This document shows, in pieces, positions 58,249-64,000 of a stretch of 64,000 bases of DNA. The position numbers were made by a program, and so were the translations under genes. The DNA is from Candidatus Peribacterales bacterium. Lineage in GTDB: Bacteria; Patescibacteriota; Gracilibacteria; Peribacterales; Peribacteraceae. The stretch covers positions 117,488-181,487 of the forward strand of contig JAGVDM010000006.1 in NCBI GenBank assembly GCA_020058765.1. The letters are read 5' to 3'. The notes under the pieces were generated by a model, which was not told the origin of the DNA, ran no database searches, and saw only the letters and a list, made by a program, of their open reading frames with translations. Position 1 is the stretch's first letter, and the number at the start of each line of letters is the position of its first letter.

Positions 58249-59135
58249 TGCCCGCACATTCCATGCAGAATCGCACGATCATCGGCGTGGATCTGGGCGG
58301 CACGAAAATAGATGTGGCGCGTTATGACGCTGCCACATGGGAGCGCCAAGCAGCAGAACGATACCCTACACACGCAGATCGTACGTTTGGCCACGTGCTC
58401 GATGATTTGGTTGCGGCAATCGAGCAGATCCGCACGGCAGACACCGTGGCGATCGGCATCGGTGTGCCGGGGCTAGTACGCCAGTCTGATGGCACCATTG
58501 TGACATTGCCGAATATTCCGGGGGCAGAAGGGGCGCCACTCAAACAGCAATTGGAGCAACGCACTGACCTGCCTGTAACGCTCGAGAATGACGCTAACTG
58601 CTTCACCCTTGCAGAAGCGCTACGCGGTGCAGGGAAGGGGCAGGACGTTGTTGTAGGTATCACACTTGGTACGGGTGTAGGTGGCGGGATTGTTATCAAC
58701 GGCACGCTATTCCGTGGTGCACACGGGTACGGCGGAGAAATAGGGCACATGTTGCTCCAACCCGGGCAGCCACCCTTTGCAACGGAAGACAAGCGGGGTG
58801 ACGTGGAGCAATTCCTTTCGGGCAACGCCATGGGCAAGCGCTGCGAGCAAGCAAAGAACCCCGGCGAATACCTCTCGGGTGATACATGTTCCTTCATGCA
58901 TCCCGACCTATTCCGTGAGCTTGCATGGCTCTGCACCAACCTTGTACATGCGCTTGATCCATCTGCAATCGTACTCGGCGGGAGTGCGGGCAGGGCACTC
59001 AAGCCTCACCTGAAAGACATTCAGCGCGAGCTCCATCAATGGGTACTCCCCGGCACGCCGCTGCCTGCGCTCGTCACTGCCGAATTGGAGGACAGCGCAA
59101 CACTGGGGGCAGCCCTCTTGGCGGCACACAGCTGA
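58248..59135 (+). CDS. ROK-family sugar kinase (glucokinase-like)
   Basis: IGVDLGGTKIDVARYD; LENDANCFTLAEA; GITLGTGVGGGIVINGTLFRGAHGYGGEIGHM. Confidence 0.93.
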   Translation: MPAHSMQNRTIIGVDLGGTKIDVARYDAATWERQAAERYPTHADRTFGHVLDDLVAAIEQIRTADTVAIGIGVPGLVRQSDGTIVTLPNIPGAEGAPLKQQLEQRTDLPVTLENDANCFTLAEALRGAGKGQDVVVGITLGTGVGGGIVINGTLFRGAHGYGGEIGHMLLQPGQPPFATEDKRGDVEQFLSGNAMGKRCEQAKNPGEYLSGDTCSFMHPDLFRELAWLCTNLVHALDPSAIVLGGSAGRALKPHLKDIQRELHQWVLPGTPLPALVTAELEDSATLGAALLAAHS

Positions 59136-59906
59136 TTATTCAGCGAGCCATACGTTCTCGCTGCCGCTTGGCGCTTCACCGAGCAGCGCGCCTTCGCTAT
59201 TCACGAACATCACCGACGACTCCCATGGATCTGCAGGCGTAGAAATAATGGCCCATTTCTGCCAGAGGGTTTCTGTAATGCGCAATCGCTGATCGCGAGG
59301 CAACTCGAGCCATGGTGTGGTCACAGTGACAAAGAGCATGTTGCGATCGATGGGATCTTGAGCCGATCGTTCCACATACTGTGAGAGATCACCTTCGCTT
59401 AGACTACGTTCATACCGTTGCACCGTTTGCACGGCAGCATCTAGGGATTCTTGCTCGCGTTGGAACCGCACGCTCTCTTCTTGATCGCGTCGATCTTGTG
59501 CATCATTCACTACACCAGCACGCATATCTGCAAGCGAACGTGGGAACCCCGGGCAACCGAGGAATGAAGCGCGGTCATCGATAGCAAGCCGCCATGCGAG
59601 CACATCTGCGTGATTCTCCTCCTGCCACAATTGTGTGAGAGCGCTGCAATGTTGCTGGCCATCGAGGTACGCCACGTGGAGCGTGCGTGCACAGGCTTCA
59701 TCGCAACGATTGAGCCACGCTGGTGTGCGAGTGTACTTGAGCGCAAGAGTAGCTGGGCTAGAGAGCAAGTCGCGAATGGGCAACACCAGCACAGCAGTGG
59801 AGAGCACTGTGCACACAATAAGTACTGCTCCAATGGTGTGGTGCCACGTCCACTCCCAAGAGGACGCTTTGGATTCGCCGAGATCCTGCCACGACAGTTC
59901 TCCCAT
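59136..59906 (-). CDS. membrane-anchored hypothetical protein
   Basis: ORF with one TM near the N-terminus and Cys-containing extracellular-like region. Confidence 0.65.
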   Translation of the reverse strand: MGELSWQDLGESKASSWEWTWHHTIGAVLIVCTVLSTAVLVLPIRDLLSSPATLALKYTRTPAWLNRCDEACARTLHVAYLDGQQHCSALTQLWQEENHADVLAWRLAIDDRASFLGCPGFPRSLADMRAGVVNDAQDRRDQEESVRFQREQESLDAAVQTVQRYERSLSEGDLSQYVERSAQDPIDRNMLFVTVTTPWLELPRDQRLRITETLWQKWAIISTPADPWESSVMFVNSEGALLGEAPSGSENVWLAE

Positions 59907-59921
59907 AGCTCTAAGTATACG

Positions 59922-60392
59922 TTAGTCCGCGTGATGATACCTACTCCCCTTCATGATCTGTGTTGCGCGATAGAGCTGCTCCACAAAGAGCAGCTGACAC
60001 AGCTCGTGCGGCAGTGTCATTGCGCTCAACGCAAACACGCGATCTGCACGAGTGCGCACTGCATCAGTAAGGCCGTACGCACCACCAATAACAAACGTCA
60101 TTCCCTCGCCACGATCACGACTGCCGCTGATCGCGTCAGCAAACTGGAGAGAAGGCATCTGCTTCCCCCGTTCATCCAGCACCCAGATCTGCCCGCTGCG
60201 ATCGGCGAGTGCGTCCAAGATGCGCTGCGATTCCTCTTCGCGCTGTCTCTGCGGATCATTCACTTTGGATGCAGGCAACGAGACCACATCGAACCGCACG
60301 GCATGCTCTATGCGCTCCGTGTATTCGGCTACACCGTCACGTGCCCAGACCGCACGCGGGGTGCCGATCGTGAGGAGCGTGATGCGCTGCAT
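59922..60392 (-). CDS. rlmH: 23S rRNA (pseudouridine1915-N3)-methyltransferase
   Basis: VLDERGKQMPSLQFADAI; FVIGGAYGL; LSAMTLPHELCQLLFVEQLYRA. Confidence 0.94.
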   Translation of the reverse strand: MQRITLLTIGTPRAVWARDGVAEYTERIEHAVRFDVVSLPASKVNDPQRQREEESQRILDALADRSGQIWVLDERGKQMPSLQFADAISGSRDRGEGMTFVIGGAYGLTDAVRTRADRVFALSAMTLPHELCQLLFVEQLYRATQIMKGSRYHHAD

Positions 60393-60393
60393 A

Positions 60394-61845
60394 CTACTGC
60401 TTCTGCAAGACAGCGACTGTTTCGATGTGCGCGGTATGCGGGAACATATCCACCGGTTGTACCGACCGCAACTCGTAGCCCTTTTGCAGGAAGAACCCCA
60501 GATCGCGTGCAAATGTTGCCGGATTGCAGGAGACGTACACGATCTTCTGTGGACTGTGTGCGATAACTGCCTCACGCGCATCTGGGTGCAAACCCGCACG
60601 CGGAGGATCCACAACAATAGTGGAGAATGCGTACTTCGCACCCGCTTTGAGCTGATCTTGCATGACCTGTTCTACCCGGCCTTTATAGAAGCTAATGTTC
60701 CCAATCCGATTCTTCCCTGCGCTACGTAAAGCATCTTCTACGGCATCAGGATGACTCTCAATACCCACGACCTTCTCGCAGAATCGAGCCAGGTACTGAC
60801 CAATGGTACCCATGCCGCAATAGGCATCGAGTACCACGTCTCGTGGCCCAAGGTCGGCTGCCTGCGCGATTGCCTGGTAGAGCTTTTCTGCACCAAACGT
60901 ATTGGTTTGGAAGAACGAGAACGGAGAAATGTCGAACCGTAGATCGAAGAGCTGCTCAGTAATGGTGGTGCCACCAACGAGGGGATGCACTTTCGCCTGC
61001 TCCACCCGATCATTCATACCAGTGTTCTCTACAATCAGGAGAGACTTGAGGCCGCTGCGACCGGCGAACCGCATGAAATGCTGGAACAGTGGTTCGAGTT
61101 CGCGCTTCTTTGCATTCACCACAAAGCCAATCATCTGCTCCCCTGTATGAATACCTCTACGTAGTAGCAGCGTGCGCAGTATGCCCCTGTGCGTTTTCGG
61201 GTTGTGCACGGAGATACGTGTTTCCTGCATAAAACGTCGCACATCGGCAATGAGCGATGGAAGTTGCTCATCGTATAGATGGCACTCTGTTACCGGGAAC
61301 ACTGTCGACCACTGGCCGGGCTTGTGGTAGCCAATGGTGGGATTTTCATCAAAGTACACACGCTTAGTGCCCTGCTGTTCACTGCGCATGTTTTCGTACC
61401 CAAAAGACAACTCCAGCTTGTTGCGATAATGGAACACCTGCGGGCTCGGAATAATCTTGAGCACACGACCGGGCAAGCGCTTGCGCTCTTCGGGATCAAT
61501 TGGTGTGAGGTGCTCCAAGGTCTCGCGAACGATGTCTTCCTTGTAGGCGATCTGCTTGTTGTAGGCGAGGTTCTGCCAAACACAACCGCCACAATCCGCA
61601 AAGTGCTTACACCGCGGCATGATTTCATCTTTCGACTTTTTAAGGACTGCATCGACGCGCGCCTCGCAGTAGGAATCCTTCTTCCGAGTGATCGTAATCT
61701 CCAGCTGCTGCCCTGGAATACCGCCCGTAATAAACACTGCCATACCGTTCACATGCGCCAATCCAGCACCACCGAATGTGAGCTTCTCCACGGTAACCGT
61801 ATGGCGGCTTCCGCTGTGCAATGTAGGGGCTTCGGTACTTGACAT
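60394..61845 (-). CDS. rlmD: 23S rRNA (uracil-C5)-methyltransferase RlmD/RumA family
   Basis: TRAM domain, CKHFADCGGCVWQNLAYNKQIAYKE cluster motif, VVDPPRAGLHPD, VYVSCNPATFARDL. Confidence 0.93.
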   Translation of the reverse strand: MSSTEAPTLHSGSRHTVTVEKLTFGGAGLAHVNGMAVFITGGIPGQQLEITITRKKDSYCEARVDAVLKKSKDEIMPRCKHFADCGGCVWQNLAYNKQIAYKEDIVRETLEHLTPIDPEERKRLPGRVLKIIPSPQVFHYRNKLELSFGYENMRSEQQGTKRVYFDENPTIGYHKPGQWSTVFPVTECHLYDEQLPSLIADVRRFMQETRISVHNPKTHRGILRTLLLRRGIHTGEQMIGFVVNAKKRELEPLFQHFMRFAGRSGLKSLLIVENTGMNDRVEQAKVHPLVGGTTITEQLFDLRFDISPFSFFQTNTFGAEKLYQAIAQAADLGPRDVVLDAYCGMGTIGQYLARFCEKVVGIESHPDAVEDALRSAGKNRIGNISFYKGRVEQVMQDQLKAGAKYAFSTIVVDPPRAGLHPDAREAVIAHSPQKIVYVSCNPATFARDLGFFLQKGYELRSVQPVDMFPHTAHIETVAVLQKQ

Positions 61846-61890
61846 TATTGGTAAATTGAAGTATAAATTGCTACTTTCGCACTACGCGTC

Positions 61891-62799
61891 TTGAAAACAA
61901 GACTACTACTCAGCATAGGCGTTCTTCTCTGCAGCAGCGGACTCTCTCCGCAGACCCTGCAGGCCGCAAGCGTACCACAGCAGAGTACTGCTGCAAGTGT
62001 AAAACTGACTGTACGTCGGGCAGCGCCCATCTTCTTTTTGGGTGCACCTGGCACTACCAAGAAGCAGGTGGCATCGCCATTCCTCGCCAGTGTACGCACG
62101 AGTGCCGTCGGAGTAGCACCGAAGCAGCGTGTGCAAACATTGCTCCCCGTAGTAGACCAAAAGGATATTGCCATGAAGCACCGGCAGATCGCCGATGAAG
62201 TACTGCGACTCATGCCAAAACCCTGCCGTGACACACTGAAGAATTTTTACGTACGCTACGACAACCCGAAGCAGCGCGGGCTCGCCGGCAAGAACACACT
62301 CATTCTTTCGGGCAACGTTTCCAATGAGGAATTCCGCGCATTGCTCGTACATGAACTAGGACACGTGTTCGACCTCAGCGAATCCACTGCTTGCCTGAGC
62401 GGCACGGCCAAGAGCGGTGAAAGTGAATTTAAAGATGGTAACGACAAGGTGTACCTGGATGATCCAAGCGTGCACTTTTACCGAATTTCCTGGAGCAATG
62501 AGAAGACAACACGTGCTGGCTCCAAGCCAGAGGATTTTGTGACGGGGTACGCATCATGGGATGCCTTCGAGGATTTCGGTGAAAGTATGGCGTACTTCGT
62601 GCTGCACAATGATGTGTTCCGTGAACGCGCCAAAACCAACGCTGCACTCGCTGCAAAGTATGCATGGTTCCAAACCTATCTGTTCCCGAATGGGATTGAA
62701 GTAGCCACAACGGAACACACCTGGACGGGCAAGGTGCCATGGGATGCTACCAAACTCCCTTACGTGTGGCTGGCACAGCAGATGATCGCAAAAAAGTAG
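61891..62799 (+). CDS. secreted HExxH putative zinc metallopeptidase
   Basis: Signal peptide; LLVHELGHVFDLSESTA; downstream EDFGESMAYFVLH. Confidence 0.7.
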   Translation: MKTRLLLSIGVLLCSSGLSPQTLQAASVPQQSTAASVKLTVRRAAPIFFLGAPGTTKKQVASPFLASVRTSAVGVAPKQRVQTLLPVVDQKDIAMKHRQIADEVLRLMPKPCRDTLKNFYVRYDNPKQRGLAGKNTLILSGNVSNEEFRALLVHELGHVFDLSESTACLSGTAKSGESEFKDGNDKVYLDDPSVHFYRISWSNEKTTRAGSKPEDFVTGYASWDAFEDFGESMAYFVLHNDVFRERAKTNAALAAKYAWFQTYLFPNGIEVATTEHTWTGKVPWDATKLPYVWLAQQMIAKK

Positions 62800-62849
62800 C
62801 AACGGTCTGCTCCCCATCGCTACAGGTTTAGGGTACGCTGCCGCGCAGA

Positions 62850-63653
62850 ATGCAGCGTTATTTTGCACTTCTCGTCTGCTGGCTCCTAGGCGATCTTGTC
62901 GTCTTCGTGGCAACGTACGCTCTCGCGTATTTCATTCGTGTTGGCTGGATCTTCTCTACCGATTTCCCATTCGAACGCTTCCTTGCTGTCTCTATAGTGG
63001 TAGCACCCCTCTGGCTGATGGTACTTATTGGTACGCGCACCTTTGCACTCACGCGTAGGCAGCGCAGCCCCCGCAACATGGCATACATCCTGTACGCAAC
63101 GGTAGTAGGTGTAGCGCTCTTCGCGCTGGCGTACTACTTCACGTTCGGCCTCTTCTTTAGCAGGCGCTTGCTTCTCTACGCACTCGCATTGAGCGCAACA
63201 GGCACGTGGGTATGGCACGTGCTCTTTGAGCAGATACTGCGCAGAGCGTTGCACACAAAACCGGTCTTCCGCGCGCTTGTGATTGGCGTTACCCGCGAAT
63301 CGAAAGAATTGATCGAAACACTCAACCGGGCACGCAGCCCCGTTGTGCCGGTAGCTATCCTGGACGGACGAGGAGCAAAAGAAACGGAGATCGATGGCGT
63401 GCCAGTACGCGGCAAGCTCAACAAATTGGAAGACGTAATACAGGGCGAACGCATTACGCACCTAATCCAATGTGCGGATCTGGAGCAATCGCTCAATCTG
63501 CTCTCCGCCTGCCGCCAGCACGGCATCACCTATATGCTGCTGCCCTCGGTGCTCGGCATTGTGGAGCGCGACGACCGGGTGACACCATTGGAGGGATTCC
63601 AAGTAACAGCAGTGCACCCCAGGGGCGGGCTCGTTTCGTGGTTGTTTGAATAA
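62850..63653 (+). CDS. membrane protein resembling the N-terminal region of polyprenyl glycosylphosphotransferases, lacking the catalytic domain
   Basis: Four TM helices then CoA_binding_3-like Rossmann region (RALVIGVTRESKELIETLNR...VPVRGKLNKLEDVIQ); stop before any transferase motif. Confidence 0.75.
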   Translation: MQRYFALLVCWLLGDLVVFVATYALAYFIRVGWIFSTDFPFERFLAVSIVVAPLWLMVLIGTRTFALTRRQRSPRNMAYILYATVVGVALFALAYYFTFGLFFSRRLLLYALALSATGTWVWHVLFEQILRRALHTKPVFRALVIGVTRESKELIETLNRARSPVVPVAILDGRGAKETEIDGVPVRGKLNKLEDVIQGERITHLIQCADLEQSLNLLSACRQHGITYMLLPSVLGIVERDDRVTPLEGFQVTAVHPRGGLVSWLFE

Positions 63654-63663
63654 ACACACTGTC

Positions 63664-64000
63664 ATGCATGCTCTCATCCTCGCCGGCGGCTTTGCCACCC
63701 GGCTGTGGCCACTCACCGAGAAGCGCGCCAAACCGCTGCTTCCGCTCGCAGGAAAGCCAATTGTGCAGTACCTAGTGGAGAACATCCCTGCGCACATCCC
63801 TATTATTGTGAGCACCAATGCCGCATTTGCCGACGGGTTCACAGAATGGATTGCACGCATGGGGCGGAGCAACCTCACGCTCGCGGTAGAGGATGCACAT
63901 CATGATGACAAAAAGCTCGGCGCACTCGGTGCGGTGGCCGAATGGATCACGAAGGATGCGATTCATGAAGATCTTCTTTTGCTCACAGGAGACAACTACA
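63664..64000 (+). CDS. nucleotidyltransferase (sugar-nucleotide pyrophosphorylase), truncated by window end
   Basis: MHALILAGGFATRLWPLTEKRAKPLLPLAGKPIVQYL. Confidence 0.92.
   Translation, partial: MHALILAGGFATRLWPLTEKRAKPLLPLAGKPIVQYLVENIPAHIPIIVSTNAAFADGFTEWIARMGRSNLTLAVEDAHHDDKKLGALGAVAEWITKDAIHEDLLLLTGDNY

Noticed and set aside
1-64000. Recoded UGA (code 25, as in Gracilibacteria/SR1)
   Set aside because: Long conserved ORFs read through without internal TGA and several genes end in TGA (e.g. 46548-46550).

Overview
The window is a gene-dense bacterial chromosomal segment with standard stop usage (TGA acts as stop). The style of the housekeeping genes suggests a Candidate Phyla Radiation lineage, perhaps Peregrinibacteria/Peribacteria-like; this is inference only. 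Housekeeping genes include pnp, rpsO, rmuC, uvrD/pcrA, rsmA/ksgA, comEC, bcp, cspA, rlmI-like, uvrC, rplY (L25), hpf, mscL, rlmH, rlmD and two tRNA-Glu genes (CTC and TTC anticodons). Accessory loci that stand out: (1) a minus-strand aromatic/prephenate operon with aroB, a TyrA-PheA fusion and an internally duplicated protein resembling PheA/BacA prephenate decarboxylases; (2) a secreted, membrane-anchored solenoid of 43 uninterrupted 12-residue repeats; (3) a fused ATP-grasp ligase/QEGLA-type peptidase coupled to a 7TM protein; (4) a tRNA-Glu-adjacent insert-like region with a DUF6166-like gene and a planctomycete-style (LExRxLxA) surface protein with RTX-like repeats; (5) a possible 14-residue Cys/Gly micropeptide unit; (6) a GT4-GH57-GH15-ROK alpha-glucan operon; (7) a DegT-like enzyme with His in place of the PLP lysine; (8) two SLH surface paralogs. 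All calls come from reading the sequence and supplied ORFs. No database search was run.
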